A DNA stretch of 64,000 bases from Komagataeibacter medellinensis NBRC 3288 (GCF_000182745.2 NC_016027.1:2138001-2202000); one strand, 5' to 3'; shown: positions 8,178 to 17,363, counted from the first letter of the stretch. Program-made: numbers and translations. Notes: generated by a model from the sequence alone, not told the origin.

Positions 8178-8635
8178 TACTCTATGATGACCAGCGCTTC
8201 GCCGAACTCGACCGGCTCACCCGATTCGATCAGTACCTTGCTCAGCGTGCCCGCGCGTGGCGCCTTGATCTGGTTGAAGGTCTTCATCGCCTCAATCAGC
8301 AGCAGGGTCTGGCCCGCAGTGACCTGCTGGCCTTCGGTTACGAAGGGAGGGGAAGACGGGTCGGGTGCCAGATAGGCCACACCCACCATGGGGCTGGTCA
8401 CGGCGCCGGGGTGCTTGGACAGGTCGCCCGCAGGGGCTTCCGCCGGAGCCACGGGTGCAGCCTGCGGGGCTGCCACAGGTGCCGGGGCCGGCACGGCGTG
8501 GGCGACGGGGGTGGCCGCGCGGACCACGCGGATGCGATTGTCCTTTTCCGCGATCTCGATCTCGGTCAGGCCGGTATCGGTCAGAATCTCAGCCAATGCC
8601 CGAATGGCATCCGCATCCACGAGCAGTCGGCTCAT
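8177..8635 (-). CDS. accB: biotin carboxyl carrier protein of acetyl-CoA carboxylase
   Basis: Carries the covalently bound biotin between AccC and the carboxyltransferase. The 152-residue protein has an N-terminal helical domain ([20 protein letters not shown]), an Ala/Pro linker (about 45-80) and the biotinyl domain with the target Lys in [14 protein letters not shown] and the thumb-like segment before it. The ATG at 8633-8635 overlaps the aroQ stop (ATGA); the frame is open a further 25 codons but those lie inside aroQ. Confidence 0.97.
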   Translation of the reverse strand: MSRLLVDADAIRALAEILTDTGLTEIEIAEKDNRIRVVRAATPVAHAVPAPAPVAAPQAAPVAPAEAPAGDLSKHPGAVTSPMVGVAYLAPDPSSPPFVTEGQQVTAGQTLLLIEAMKTFNQIKAPRAGTLSKVLIESGEPVEFGEALVIIE

Positions 8636-9087
8636 TGATCGTCCTCGTCCAGAATCATGTCTGTCATGGCCTGAAGCGCCAGAGCATACCCCCGTACGCC
8701 CAGCCCGCATATGACGCCAATGGCGGCGCGGGAGACGTAGGAGTGATGACGGAAGGCTTCACGGCGGTGAATGTTGGAGATGTGCACCTCGATCACGGGC
8801 AGATCAACGGCAAGAAGCGCGTCAAGGATTGCGACCGAAGTGTGGGAATAGGCTGCCGGGTTGATGATGATGCCGCGTGCGCGGCCCCGGCATTCCTGTA
8901 TCCATGAAACGAGCTCCCCCTCCCCATTGGTCTGGCGGAAGTCAATGGCCACATCCAGCCGTTCGGCGGCCTGTACACAGACCTGCTCTACGTCATCAAG
9001 GGTGGCGTGACCATAGACCTCGGGCTGCCTGAGTCCGAGCATATTGAGGTTGGGGCCGTTCAGCACGGCAATGAGAGGGCGCTCCAT
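8632..9087 (-). CDS. aroQ: type II 3-dehydroquinate dehydratase
   Basis: Shikimate-pathway step converting 3-dehydroquinate to 3-dehydroshikimate. The 151-residue length and motifs are typical of the dodecameric type II enzyme: IAVLNGPNLNMLGLRQPEVYG with the catalytic Tyr, FRQTNGEGELVSWIQE with the loop Arg, IIINPAAYSHTSVAI, and the catalytic His in VIEVHISNIHRREAFR. The start ATG 9085-9087 has a modest AGGCG upstream. It opens the aroQ-accB-accC operon, an order frequent in Alphaproteobacteria. Confidence 0.97.
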   Translation of the reverse strand: MERPLIAVLNGPNLNMLGLRQPEVYGHATLDDVEQVCVQAAERLDVAIDFRQTNGEGELVSWIQECRGRARGIIINPAAYSHTSVAILDALLAVDLPVIEVHISNIHRREAFRHHSYVSRAAIGVICGLGVRGYALALQAMTDMILDEDDQ

Positions 9088-9248
9088 GATGCACGCGCCT
9101 AGCACGCTCACCGCCGTGTTCCAAGCCTGTTGATGGATGGCGTGATCCTGAAGCCCATTATTCCCGCCATCCGTGGCGGCCCGCACGCATGGCTACCGAC
9201 AGGAGTGTAATGATAGGATAATGGACCATATCGTGCTATACTCAGGCC

Positions 9249-9788
9249 ATGACTGGATATCCCGATCACCACTGCGGTGGCGCGGGGACAGGTTATGGCC
9301 CTGCGACACGTCTTGCATGGCCGGTTGTCATGGCCTGTCTCATGCTGGCGGTTTCCGGCGCCACGAATGTCGCCTGCGCGATGGCACGCCATGGTGCGGT
9401 CATGCGGCACGGTGCGCGGGGCCTGGTGCGGCGCGCGCCAGCCCTGTCACGGCCCCCTGTCATGTCATATGTGCCCCTGCACTGGAGCCAGCATGGCGTG
9501 GCAAGTTGGTATGGCAAGGGCCGAGGCACCGCATCGGGGGAGGGATTTGATCCCGGTGCCCTTACGGCGGCCCATACACAGTTGCCTTTTGGCACCCGTC
9601 TGCTGGTGCGCTCCAGGCAGACAGGGCGGTCCGTTATCGTGCGCGTCAATGACAGGGGGCCGTTTGGTGCCCACCGGATCCTTGACCTTTCGCGTGAGGC
9701 GGCGCGCCAGCTTGGCATGCTGGGCGCAGGCACGGCCCTTGTCGATGTAGAACTCGCCGATGAGGAAGTGGCCAGCGCCCCGCGCTAG
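9249..9788 (+). CDS. RlpA-like double-psi beta-barrel exported protein
   Basis: The C-terminal half is a double-psi beta-barrel of the RlpA family: GVASWYGKGRGTASGEGFD, then ALTAAHTQLPFGTRLLV, VIVRVNDRGPFGAHRILDLS and EAARQLGML. Family members are septal or cell-wall proteins; some cleave glycan strands lacking stem peptides. An N-terminal hydrophobic segment (WPVVMACLMLAVSGATNVAC, residues about 24-43) should direct export, though the preceding 23 residues are long for a signal peptide, so a later start (an in-frame ATG near residue 28) is possible. There is no SPOR domain. It is divergent from aroQ and convergent with the next gene, 15 bp apart. Confidence 0.82.
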   Translation: MTGYPDHHCGGAGTGYGPATRLAWPVVMACLMLAVSGATNVACAMARHGAVMRHGARGLVRRAPALSRPPVMSYVPLHWSQHGVASWYGKGRGTASGEGFDPGALTAAHTQLPFGTRLLVRSRQTGRSVIVRVNDRGPFGAHRILDLSREAARQLGMLGAGTALVDVELADEEVASAPR

Positions 9789-9803
9789 GGCAGGCACCAG
9801 ACC

Positions 9804-10745
9804 TTATAGTGACTGGTGCTTGGTCCAGCCTTCCATCGTGTTGTCGGTCGCGCAGCGCAGGTTCATCTCGATTTCCAGACCCGCGTTCAGTTCCGCGCCA
9901 AGCAGTACCACATAGGCCGAGACATAGAACCACATCATGATGGCGATGAACGCACCCAGCGGCCCGTATGTGGCGCTGTAGCTCGCGATATGGCTGACAT
10001 AATAGGAAAACCCTGAAGACGAGAGTAGCCACAGCAGCGTGGCCCCCACCGAGCCGGGCAGGATGCAGCGCCAGTAGGTATGCGGTCGGTTCGGCCCGAA
10101 GCGGTACAGCACCGAACAGAGCGACAGCACGAACAGCAGCATGAGGAAGGGGGCGCCCATGTGGATCAGCAGTTCAACCGAACCCGGCGGCGGTGCCAGT
10201 GACAGGTGCTCGGGCAGGTAGTCCAGCAGGAACGGCAGCGCCACCATGAGCGCAAGCGTGAGGATACCACCGCAGATCGAACAGAACGTGAGCGCTATGC
10301 TCATGCCCTGGAAGCGCACGAAGCTGCGTGTCTCGGGTGTGTTGTAGGCCACGTTCATCGCCATGATCAGCGAACGCGTGGCCGCCGAGGCCGACCACGT
10401 GGCGATCATGGTGGAAATGATCAGGTTGAACGTCAGGGAGGAATGCGATTCGGCCACCAGCAGGTGGATCCTGTCGCCAATGACATCATAGGCGGAAGGG
10501 GGCAGCAGGTTACGCAGCACCACAAGCTGCGGCTCCACCGTCTGTAAATCAAACAGCAGCCCATAAAGGGAGATGAGCGTGCTCATGGCCGGAAACAATG
10601 AAAGGGTGGCGTAGAACGCGCACCCCGCCGCAGCCAGCGTGATCTGGTCCGATACGATATTGCGGGCGACCTGCCGCAGCACCTTCTTGACCTGCGCCCA
10701 TGAGAAATGGAGCAGGTGGGGGGTCGGTGAGGGGGTTTCCGTCAT
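9804..10745 (-). CDS. YihY/BrkB-family inner-membrane protein
   Basis: A polytopic protein of about 313 residues with the YihY/virulence-factor-BrkB layout: first helix DQITLAAAGCAFYATLSLFP, the LISLYGLLFD segment, SLTFNLIISTMIATWSASAATRSLIMAMN, two central helices, and the C-terminal GPLGAFIAIMMWFYVSAYVV LLGAELNA end diagnostic for the family. The family was once mislabelled RNase BN; its true role is unknown and may be transport. ATG 10743-10745 is preferred over an upstream TTG at 10775; neither has a clear ribosome binding site. A short soluble N-terminus and C-terminus flank the membrane core. Confidence 0.88.
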   Translation of the reverse strand: MTETPSPTPHLLHFSWAQVKKVLRQVARNIVSDQITLAAAGCAFYATLSLFPAMSTLISLYGLLFDLQTVEPQLVVLRNLLPPSAYDVIGDRIHLLVAESHSSLTFNLIISTMIATWSASAATRSLIMAMNVAYNTPETRSFVRFQGMSIALTFCSICGGILTLALMVALPFLLDYLPEHLSLAPPPGSVELLIHMGAPFLMLLFVLSLCSVLYRFGPNRPHTYWRCILPGSVGATLLWLLSSSGFSYYVSHIASYSATYGPLGAFIAIMMWFYVSAYVVLLGAELNAGLEIEMNLRCATDNTMEGWTKHQSL

Positions 10746-10901
10746 AATGATTTCGGTGGATGAGGAACCAATCAATGGGAAATTCGTGTCCTGTTATGGA
10801 GCCTGTGGTCAGGATGGCGGATTCTGGCCGCCACCATGTGTGCATTGTGCCACGATGATGCCAGCCTAGGGTAAAAACTGCATAAAAGGATGATTTTTCT
10901 A

Positions 10902-10930
10902 TTGCATGGCGCGCGTATTGTCCTCATATG
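10902..10930 (+). promoter_or_regulatory. candidate promoter for the ornithine decarboxylase leader
   Basis: TTGCAT at 10902-10907 and CATATG at 10925-10930 are separated by exactly 17 bp, resembling a vegetative -35/-10 pair. The upstream DNA (10870-10900) is AT-rich. If used, transcription would start near 10937 and give an untranslated leader of roughly 190 nt before the decarboxylase. Confidence 0.4.
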
Positions 10931-11130
10931 CGCTTCCTACGCAACAACGCACGTGCCACTGGCCCTCTGAGGTTACGCAACGACGTCAAGCGTTCTGGCA
11001 ATCGGGCCACCACACAGGTGGGGGTCCTTATTGGTCGCTGGTCCGTTAGACCGTTTCGCAACATCTGTCCGTTTGTGCAATTCCAGAATTGTATTCATCC
11101 GGGCGGCAGAACAGAAGGGATTTGGGTGCG
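10931..11130 (+). promoter_or_regulatory. structured 5' leader of ornithine decarboxylase (speF-like candidate)
   Basis: About 200 nt lie between the candidate promoter and the decarboxylase start. Hairpins are visible: CCACC/GGTGG at 11007-11021, and two GGTC copies (11033, 11040) that compete for one GACC (11049-11052), suggesting alternative folds. An Arg-rich open frame (10928-11134, 68 codons, about 12 Arg) crosses the whole leader and ends past the decarboxylase start, but has no ribosome binding site. Rfam describes a speF leader motif upstream of alphaproteobacterial ornithine decarboxylases; membership here is inferred from position, not tested. Confidence 0.4.
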
Positions 11131-12261
11131 ATGACTCCCAAAATCGCTCGTTATCTGGCTGAGCAGACCCCTGCAACGCCTTGCCTTGTCGTTGACGTTG
11201 ACCGGGTGGAAGAACGCTATCGCGCGCTGCGCGAAGCGCTGCCCCTGGCCCGGATCTACTATGCCGTCAAGGCGAATCCCGCCAACGCCATCCTCCGCCG
11301 CCTTGTCGGTCTGGGGTCCGCATTCGATGCCGCATCGTGGGAAGAGATTTCCATGTGCCTTGAAGCCGGCGCCCGTGCGGCCGACATCTCGTTTGGCAAT
11401 ACGGTCAAGAAGGCCAGCAACATTGCCCGCGCCTATCAGGCTGGGGTGGATATGTTCGCCTTTGACTGCGCGGAAGAGCTGGACAAGCTGGCCCGCCACG
11501 CGCCGGGCTCACGCGTCTACTGCCGCCTGATCGTGGAGAACGAGGGGGCGGACTGGCCGCTGTCGCGCAAGTTCGGCACCACGCTGGACAATGCGCGTGA
11601 CCTCATGCTCCGTGCCCGCGAGCTGGGGCTGGAGCCGTATGGCCTGTCCTTCCACGTTGGCAGCCAGCAGACGGAAACCGGGGCATATGAAGCGGCAATC
11701 GCCCGTGTAGGCATGCTGTTTACCGACCTGAAGGCCGCAGGTCTTGAGTTGCGCATGATCAACCTTGGCGGTGGCTTCCCCATCCGCTACCGCGAGGACG
11801 TGCCGGGCATCGACCGTTTTGCCGTGGCGATCAGCCATGCCATGACCGAGCATTTCGGCAACGACCTGCCGGAAATGATCATCGAGCCGGGGCGCTTCAT
11901 GGTGGGTGACGCGGGCGTGGTCTCGTCGGAAGTGGTGCTGGTCAGCCGCCGTGGCATGAATGATGGCGTGCGCTGGGTCTATCTGGACATTGGTCGTTTT
12001 GGCGGCCTGGCCGAGACCGAGGGCGAAGCCATCCGCTACGGTATCCGCACCGCGCATGATGGCATGGAAACCGGTCCGGTCGCCATTGCTGGTCCCACCT
12101 GCGATGGGGCTGACATCATGTACGAAAAAACGTCCTACGCCCTGCCGCTCGGGCTGGAGTCGGGGGACCGGATCGAACTGCTGTCTACCGGTGCGTATGT
12201 CTCGACTTACTGCTCTACCGGGTTCAACGGCCTCAAGCCGATCATGGAACACTATATCTGA
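11131..12261 (+). CDS. type III (alanine-racemase-fold) ornithine decarboxylase
   Basis: A 376-residue PLP enzyme of the ODC/diaminopimelate decarboxylase group IV fold, likely making putrescine from ornithine; lysine could also be a substrate. The PLP Lys is K47 in YYAVKANP; glycine loop INLGGGFPIRY (about 210-220), phosphate-binding IEPGRFMVGDAG (about 251-262), and the catalytic Cys-Asp of the neighbouring subunit C324-D325 in GPTCDGADI. Start ATG 11131 follows GAAGGGATTTGGG; 14 more codons are open upstream. The short length and absence of a regulatory domain fit eukaryote-like bacterial ODCs. It stands alone behind a long leader and is followed by a repeat copy. Confidence 0.9.
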   Translation: MTPKIARYLAEQTPATPCLVVDVDRVEERYRALREALPLARIYYAVKANPANAILRRLVGLGSAFDAASWEEISMCLEAGARAADISFGNTVKKASNIARAYQAGVDMFAFDCAEELDKLARHAPGSRVYCRLIVENEGADWPLSRKFGTTLDNARDLMLRARELGLEPYGLSFHVGSQQTETGAYEAAIARVGMLFTDLKAAGLELRMINLGGGFPIRYREDVPGIDRFAVAISHAMTEHFGNDLPEMIIEPGRFMVGDAGVVSSEVVLVSRRGMNDGVRWVYLDIGRFGGLAETEGEAIRYGIRTAHDGMETGPVAIAGPTCDGADIMYEKTSYALPLGLESGDRIELLSTGAYVSTYCSTGFNGLKPIMEHYI

Positions 12262-12294
12262 GTCCAGCGCCTGAAGTGCTCTGTGAAACGTAGG

Positions 12295-12377
12295 GAAGTT
12301 TTTGGTTAAGTCTTTTTTTCAAAAAGCCTCACGGCACCTCGCCTTTTTGAAAAAAGGCGGCACCCAGAAACGTCTCG
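12295..12377 (+). repeat. dispersed two-hairpin intergenic repeat, copy B
   Basis: GAAGTTTTTGGTT opens the element; a degraded first hairpin (CTTTTTTTCAAAAAG) and an intact second hairpin GCCTTTTT/AAAAAGGC (12341-12358) follow, then GGCACCCAGAAACGTCTC. It begins 33 bp after the ornithine decarboxylase stop and has the same orientation. Confidence 0.85.
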
Positions 12378-12515
12378 ATTTTTATAAAAGGGCGGATCGG
12401 TCGTAGTCTCTAGAACGGCGCGCGATTTCAGGGCGGCAGGATGAAAGTCTTGCCGCCCTGCGCATATCGGGAGAATACAGGCGGCAGTCCAACCCATGCC
12501 AGAGGTGTCCCACCT

Positions 12516-12953
12516 GTGTCCTTTTCTACAGTATTGCGCAGTTGCTGCGTGTTCGTCACGGTGCTGGGCGGCCTTGCCGCGCGAGCGGATGCAGCACCCG
12601 TTCTGGTCCATGCGGAACCGGCGGCAGGCCAGCTTGTACCGGCGGGTAATGTCGCGCTGAAGCTGTCTTTCAATAGTGTGATCGACCCGTTCCGTGCCCG
12701 CCTGCTGCTGCTTGGCCCAAGCGGGGTGCCGCAACTCCTGCCGGCATCCCCCACCGATGACGAACAGCATGGTCTGGCCACCACCGTGGCGCTGGCGCCG
12801 GGGCATTACGTGCTGCATTGGCGCATGCGCGGGCAGGCGGGCGACCCGGCGCAGGGTACGCTGCCGTTTGATGTGGGCGCAGCCCCGGGCACGACAGCAC
12901 TCCCTGCTTCAGCATCTTCCAGCCCGGTCGCGGCTTCCGTAGTAAAAAAATAG
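12516..12953 (+). CDS. CopC-domain periplasmic protein
   Basis: After a signal peptide (VSFSTVLRSCCVFVTVLGGL then AARADA) the mature part matches the CopC beta-sandwich: APVLVHAEPAAGQLVPAG, ALKLSFNSVIDPFRARLLLL, LAPGHYVLHWRMRGQAGDPA and GTLPFDV. CopC proteins bind copper in the periplasm and usually pair with CopD. The mature N-terminal His-brace is not conserved here (the protein starts AP, with a His only at VHAEP), so copper binding is uncertain. GTG 12516 is preferred because GAGGTG lies upstream and the signal peptide starts there; an ATG at 12441 opens the same frame. No copD is adjacent. Confidence 0.72.
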   Translation: MSFSTVLRSCCVFVTVLGGLAARADAAPVLVHAEPAAGQLVPAGNVALKLSFNSVIDPFRARLLLLGPSGVPQLLPASPTDDEQHGLATTVALAPGHYVLHWRMRGQAGDPAQGTLPFDVGAAPGTTALPASASSSPVAASVVKK

Positions 12954-12959
12954 GGCGGA

Positions 12960-13640
12960 CTATTCCACCGCAGCCCGCAGACCGGCTCCCGCTGCCAGCG
13001 GGCAGAGTGGAATGGCCGCAGCCAGGAAAGCCCCCAGTAGTTCAAGGTCCGGCCCCCATGAGAGGCCGGTCTGCGCCGCATCGAGTGCGGCCGCGCCAAA
13101 GATCAGCGCGGGCGTGGTCAGCGGCAGCACCAGCAGCGGCAGCAGCACGCCCCCACGCCGCGCGCCCAGCACGACCGAGGCCGCCATCCCGCCAATAAGC
13201 GACAGGATGAGCGTACCCAGCAGCAGCCCGATCAGCAGGACCGGCATGCTGGGGGTTGGCATGCCCAGCATGATGGCCAGCGGCCCCGCCGCCAGCAGGA
13301 GCGGCAGGCCGGTTGTCAGCCAGTGGGCGATCATTTTCGCCAGTGCGATCAGCGATGGTGGCAGCCCGGTCATGAGTAGCTGGTCCAGAGAGCCATCTTC
13401 CAGCTCCGAGCCGAACAGCCGGTCCAACGGCAGCAGGGCTGCCAGCAGCGCACACACCCATACAATGCCGGGCGCCATGCGCCGCAGCAGCTCGGGTGAG
13501 GGGCCAAGCGCCAGCGGGAACAGCGCACCGGCCAGGATAAAGAACAGCACGGCCCCGAGCGTGTCCGCCCCATGGCGCAGGGCAAGGCGCAGGTCACGTT
13601 CCAGGATGGCCATGATGAGGGAGGGAATCCGGAATGTCAC
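12960..13640 (-). CDS. ccmB: haem exporter membrane subunit CcmB
   Basis: Integral membrane partner of CcmA in system I cytochrome c maturation, which releases haem-loaded CcmE. 226 residues with six hydrophobic segments; typical features are the N-terminal LERDLRLALRHGADTLGAVLFFIL, GIVWVCALLAALLPLDRLF and the DGSLDQLL motif. The start overlaps the ccmA stop by four bases. It converges with the copC-like gene, 6 bp apart. Other ccm genes (ccmC-I) are not in the window, so they must be elsewhere. Confidence 0.93.
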   Translation of the reverse strand: MTFRIPSLIMAILERDLRLALRHGADTLGAVLFFILAGALFPLALGPSPELLRRMAPGIVWVCALLAALLPLDRLFGSELEDGSLDQLLMTGLPPSLIALAKMIAHWLTTGLPLLLAAGPLAIMLGMPTPSMPVLLIGLLLGTLILSLIGGMAASVVLGARRGGVLLPLLVLPLTTPALIFGAAALDAAQTGLSWGPDLELLGAFLAAAIPLCPLAAGAGLRAAVE

Positions 13641-14290
13641 AGCAGGTCGTCCTCGGGGAAATCCTCGATCGGTTGCGAGATGTCGGATTCGTTCAGGCCC
13701 GGCAGCGCCAGCGTGCGGGCATGGGGAAGGGGCAGCGGAACGTGGGTGGTTGCAATCACAATTCCGCCAGCCTGCCGGTGGGCCGCAAACAGCGTGCCCA
13801 GCAGGTCCATGGTGTTGATATCCAGCCCCAGGCTTGGCTCATCAAGCAGCCAGAGCGGGGCCTGCGCCAGCAGTACGCGCGCCAGAGCCGCGCGGCGTTT
13901 CTGCCCGGCTGAGAGCATGCGCGCGGGCAGTTCGGCCAAGCCCAGGATATTGAGTGAATCCATGCACAGGTCAGGATTTCCGCCGCTTGCGCGCATGGCA
14001 AGGGTCAGGTTTTCGCGCAGGGTCAGCCCCAGCTTGAGCGCATCCTGGTGGCCCAGATAGGCAACGCGGCCAGCGTGCTGGCTCCGGTCGGCCAGCGCAT
14101 CCACGCCAGCCCACAGCACATGGCCGCCTTCCGGTTTGCGCAATCCGGCCAGTACACGCAGCAAAGTGGACTTGCCAGCACCGTTCGGTCCGGTCAGGAG
14201 CAGGGCGTCACCAGCCCCAAGCGTAAAGCTGACACGATCCAGAACCAGCCGTTCACCGCGGAAAACCGATATATTTTCCACTTCCAGCAA
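13637..14290 (-). CDS. ccmA: haem exporter ATP-binding subunit CcmA
   Basis: ABC ATPase driving release of holo-CcmE. 217 residues with Walker A GPNGAGKST (about 34-42), Q-loop at YLGHQ, signature LSAGQKRRAALARVLL and Walker B LWLLDEPSLGLD. The start ATG 14288-14290 lies 269 bp from the divergent acnA start. ccmA followed by ccmB with an ATGA overlap forms a two-gene unit; the ccmA/acnA head-to-head pairing is common in Alphaproteobacteria. Confidence 0.95.
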   Translation of the reverse strand: MLEVENISVFRGERLVLDRVSFTLGAGDALLLTGPNGAGKSTLLRVLAGLRKPEGGHVLWAGVDALADRSQHAGRVAYLGHQDALKLGLTLRENLTLAMRASGGNPDLCMDSLNILGLAELPARMLSAGQKRRAALARVLLAQAPLWLLDEPSLGLDINTMDLLGTLFAAHRQAGGIVIATTHVPLPLPHARTLALPGLNESDISQPIEDFPEDDLL

Positions 14291-14559
14291 TGGGCGGCCG
14301 GGGGGGGTAAAGGCAGGAATGACGGAAATCCTCCAATCGGTGGGTCAGGGGCGGCATAAGCGAAAAAAACGCCTGCTCCCGGTTTCTTGTTACCGGGTCC
14401 AGCTTGTGTCGCAACCGCGTCCGGGTATGTTCTACCCCCGTTGGGAGATCAAGCAGGTTGTCCCCGACAAGGCCGCAAACCCCGCGCCATGGAAGTGGGT
14501 CGAGGGAAAGCGGTCATACGGGACGATCCGTTGCTGATGCCTCGGAGGAAACAAAGCCA

Positions 14560-17253
14560 ATGAAGACGGTTGGGCACGACTCACTGAAAACGGGCCGCAC
14601 ACTCAATGTGGACGGCAAGACCTACCATTATTTCTCGATCCCGGAAGCTGAAAAGACAATCGGCTCCGTCACGCACCTGCCGGTCAGCCTGAAAGTGCTG
14701 CTGGAGAACGTACTGCGGTTCGAGGACGGGCATTCCTACTCGGTTGAGGATGCCAAGGCCATCGCCGAATGGCTGAAGGAAGGGCGCAGCACGAAGGAAG
14801 TTCCCTTCAAGCCCGCGCGTATCCTGATGCAGGATTTTACCGGCGTTCCCGCCGTGGTCGATCTGGCCGCGATGCGCGACGGTATCCTCAAGCTCAAGGG
14901 TGACCCGCAGAAGGTGAACCCGCTGGTTCCCGTCAACCTTGTGATCGACCATTCGGTCATGGTGGACGTGGCCGGCACGCAGGATGCGCTGCAGGACAAC
15001 GTGACCATCGAGTTCGAGCGCAATGGCGAGCGTTACGCTTTCCTGCGCTGGGGCCAGGAAGCGTTCGAGAACTTCTCCGTCGTGCCGCCCGGCACGGGGA
15101 TCTGCCACCAGGTGAACCTGGAATACATCGCTCAGGCAGTCTGGACGGCAAACGTGGGTGGCAAGGACTATGCCTACCCCGACACGCTGTTCGGCACCGA
15201 CAGCCACACCACCATGGTCAACGGCATGGGCGTGCTGGGTTGGGGTGTTGGCGGGATCGAGGCGGAAGCCGCGATGCTGGGCCAGCCCATCGCCATGCTG
15301 ATCCCCGATGTGATCGGCTTCAAGATGACGGGCAAGCTGCCCGAGGGTGCGACAGCAACCGACCTGGTGCTGACCGTGACCCAGATGCTGCGCAAGAAGG
15401 GCGTTGTCGGCAAGTTTGTCGAGTTCTTCGGCCCGGCACTTGACCACCTGCCGGTGGCCGATCGCGCGACCATTGCCAACATGGCGCCGGAATATGGTGC
15501 GACTTGCGGCTTCTTCCCCGTTGATGACCTGACGCTGGATTACCTGCGCCAGACCGGTCGTGAAGAGCACCGCATCAAGCTCACGGCTGAATACCTGAAG
15601 GCCCAGGGCATGTTCCGTCATGCCGACTCGGCGCATCCCAAGTTCACCGATACGCTGGAACTTGACCTGTCCACCATCGTGCCCTCCATCGCAGGCCCCA
15701 AGCGCCCGCAGGACCGCGTTGTGCTCAAGGGTGCCGACAAGGCGTTCGAGAGCGAACTGACCGGTAGCCTGGGCGTGCCCGCGTCCGACAAGGACAAGAA
15801 GGCCAAGGTGGCCGGCACCAATTATGAGATCGGCCACGGTGACGTGGTGATCGCAGCCATCACCTCGTGCACCAATACCTCCAACCCCGCCGTGCTGATC
15901 GCGGCAGGTCTGGTGGCGAAGAAGGCACGCGCGCTGGGCCTGAAGCCCAAGCCGTGGGTCAAGACCTCGCTCGCACCGGGTTCGCAGGTGGTGACGGACT
16001 ACCTCAACCGTGCCGGCCTGCAGGACGAACTGGACGCGATGGGCTTCAACACCGTGGGCTACGGCTGCACGACCTGTATCGGCAACTCCGGCCCGCTGGA
16101 AGATCACATCGTCGATGCGATCGAGAACAACAAGCTGGTTGCGGTTTCGGTGCTGTCGGGCAACCGTAACTTCGAAGGCCGTATCTCGCCCAACGTGCGC
16201 GCCAACTACCTGGCCAGCCCGCCGCTGGTGGTCGCCTACTCCCTGCTGGGCACGATGCGTGAGGACATCACGACCACGCCGCTGGGAACCTCCAAGGACG
16301 GCAAGCCGGTGTACCTGAAGGACATCTGGCCGACCAACCACGAGATCGCGGCCCTGATGGGGTCCGCCATCACGCGTGAAGAGTTCATCAACCGCTACAA
16401 GCACGTAAGCCAGGGCACCAAGGAATGGCAGGCGCTGAAAGTCGCCACCGGTTCCGAGACCTACAAGTGGGATTCGTCCTCCACCTATGTGCAGGACCCG
16501 CCGTATTTCCAGGACATCACGCCCGAGCCCAAGTTGCGTGGCGACATCATTGGTGCGCGCCTGCTCGCACTGCTGGGTGACAACATCACCACCGACCACA
16601 TCTCGCCTGCCGGCGCGATCAAGGAAAGCTCGCCTGCCGGCAAGTACCTTGAAGCACATGGCGTGGCGAAGAAGGACTTCAACTCCTACGGCTCGCGCCG
16701 TGGCAATGACCGTGTGATGGTGCGCGGCACATTTGCCAACATCCGCATCAAGAACGAGATGCTGCCCGGCACCGAAGGGGGCGTGTCCAAGCACTTCCCG
16801 GACGGCAAGGAAGGCTCCATCTACGATGTGGCGATGGAATACAAGAAAGAGGGCGTACCCCTGGTCGTGATCGGCGGCAAGGAATACGGCATGGGCTCCT
16901 CGCGTGACTGGGCGGCCAAAGGCACCCTGCTGCTGGGCGTGCGTGCGGTTGTTGCCGAAAGCTTCGAGCGTATCCACCGTTCCAATCTGGTGGGCATGGG
17001 CGTGCTGCCGCTCCTGTTCGAGGAAGGTACGACGCGCAAGACGCTGGGCCTGAAGGGCGATGAGACCTTCGAAATCCGTGGACTGGACAAGATCACGCCG
17101 CGGATGACCATGACCATGACCATCACCCGCGCCGATGGCTCCAAGCAGGACGTTCCTCTGCTGTGCCGTGTCGATACGCTGGATGAGGTGGAGTATTTCC
17201 GCAATGGCGGCATTCTCCAGACCGTGCTGCGTGGCATGACGCAGGACGCCTGA
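14560..17253 (+). CDS. acnA: aconitate hydratase A
   Basis: TCA-cycle isomerase of citrate to isocitrate with a [4Fe-4S] cluster. 897 residues, normal for AcnA/IRP-type enzymes. Substrate and cluster motifs are intact: [20 protein letters not shown], the first cluster Cys in [12 protein letters not shown], and the other two in [14 protein letters not shown]; the swivelling domain has [22 protein letters not shown] 14560 has an excellent GGAGG 12 bp upstream; the frame is open 52 codons further but without a signal. In Acetobacter, aconitase is linked to acetic-acid tolerance and assimilation. A dyad CCCGGT-N8-ACCGGG lies in the upstream region (14378-14397). Confidence 0.98.
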   Translation: MKTVGHDSLKTGRTLNVDGKTYHYFSIPEAEKTIGSVTHLPVSLKVLLENVLRFEDGHSYSVEDAKAIAEWLKEGRSTKEVPFKPARILMQDFTGVPAVVDLAAMRDGILKLKGDPQKVNPLVPVNLVIDHSVMVDVAGTQDALQDNVTIEFERNGERYAFLRWGQEAFENFSVVPPGTGICHQVNLEYIAQAVWTANVGGKDYAYPDTLFGTDSHTTMVNGMGVLGWGVGGIEAEAAMLGQPIAMLIPDVIGFKMTGKLPEGATATDLVLTVTQMLRKKGVVGKFVEFFGPALDHLPVADRATIANMAPEYGATCGFFPVDDLTLDYLRQTGREEHRIKLTAEYLKAQGMFRHADSAHPKFTDTLELDLSTIVPSIAGPKRPQDRVVLKGADKAFESELTGSLGVPASDKDKKAKVAGTNYEIGHGDVVIAAITSCTNTSNPAVLIAAGLVAKKARALGLKPKPWVKTSLAPGSQVVTDYLNRAGLQDELDAMGFNTVGYGCTTCIGNSGPLEDHIVDAIENNKLVAVSVLSGNRNFEGRISPNVRANYLASPPLVVAYSLLGTMREDITTTPLGTSKDGKPVYLKDIWPTNHEIAALMGSAITREEFINRYKHVSQGTKEWQALKVATGSETYKWDSSSTYVQDPPYFQDITPEPKLRGDIIGARLLALLGDNITTDHISPAGAIKESSPAGKYLEAHGVAKKDFNSYGSRRGNDRVMVRGTFANIRIKNEMLPGTEGGVSKHFPDGKEGSIYDVAMEYKKEGVPLVVIGGKEYGMGSSRDWAAKGTLLLGVRAVVAESFERIHRSNLVGMGVLPLLFEEGTTRKTLGLKGDETFEIRGLDKITPRMTMTMTITRADGSKQDVPLLCRVDTLDEVEYFRNGGILQTVLRGMTQDA

Positions 17254-17296
17254 ACCTGCACACTGTTCCGGCCTCGGTCGGAACAGGACTGAATAG

Positions 17297-17331
17297 ACGG
17301 CGGCCCTGTTATTACGGGCCGCCGTTTTTTT
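17297..17331 (+). terminator. intrinsic terminator of acnA
   Basis: ACGGCGGCCC (17297-17306), loop TGTTATTAC, GGGCCGCCGT (17316-17325), followed by T7. A textbook Rho-independent terminator 43 bp after the acnA stop. Confidence 0.93.
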
Positions 17332-17344
17332 ATGAACAGGTTAT

Positions 17345-17363
17345 ATATGCATATTTTGCATAT
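17345..17363. promoter_or_regulatory. LysR-type operator candidate (T-N11-A dyad)
   Basis: ATATGCA-TATTT-TGCATAT is a perfect 7-bp inverted repeat with 5-bp spacer and contains T-N11-A within dyad symmetry, the classic LysR-regulator box. It lies about 125 bp before the LysR gene and just behind the acnA terminator, fitting autoregulation of the downstream gene. Confidence 0.45.

Noticed and set aside
10928-11134. 68-codon Arg-rich open frame as a normal gene
   Set aside because: No ribosome binding site and it overlaps the decarboxylase start; kept only as a possible leader frame.
14581-16977. 798-codon open frame opposite acnA
   Set aside because: Same cause: codon structure of acnA leaves the antisense frame free of stops. 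The product is His/Gly/Arg-rich low complexity.
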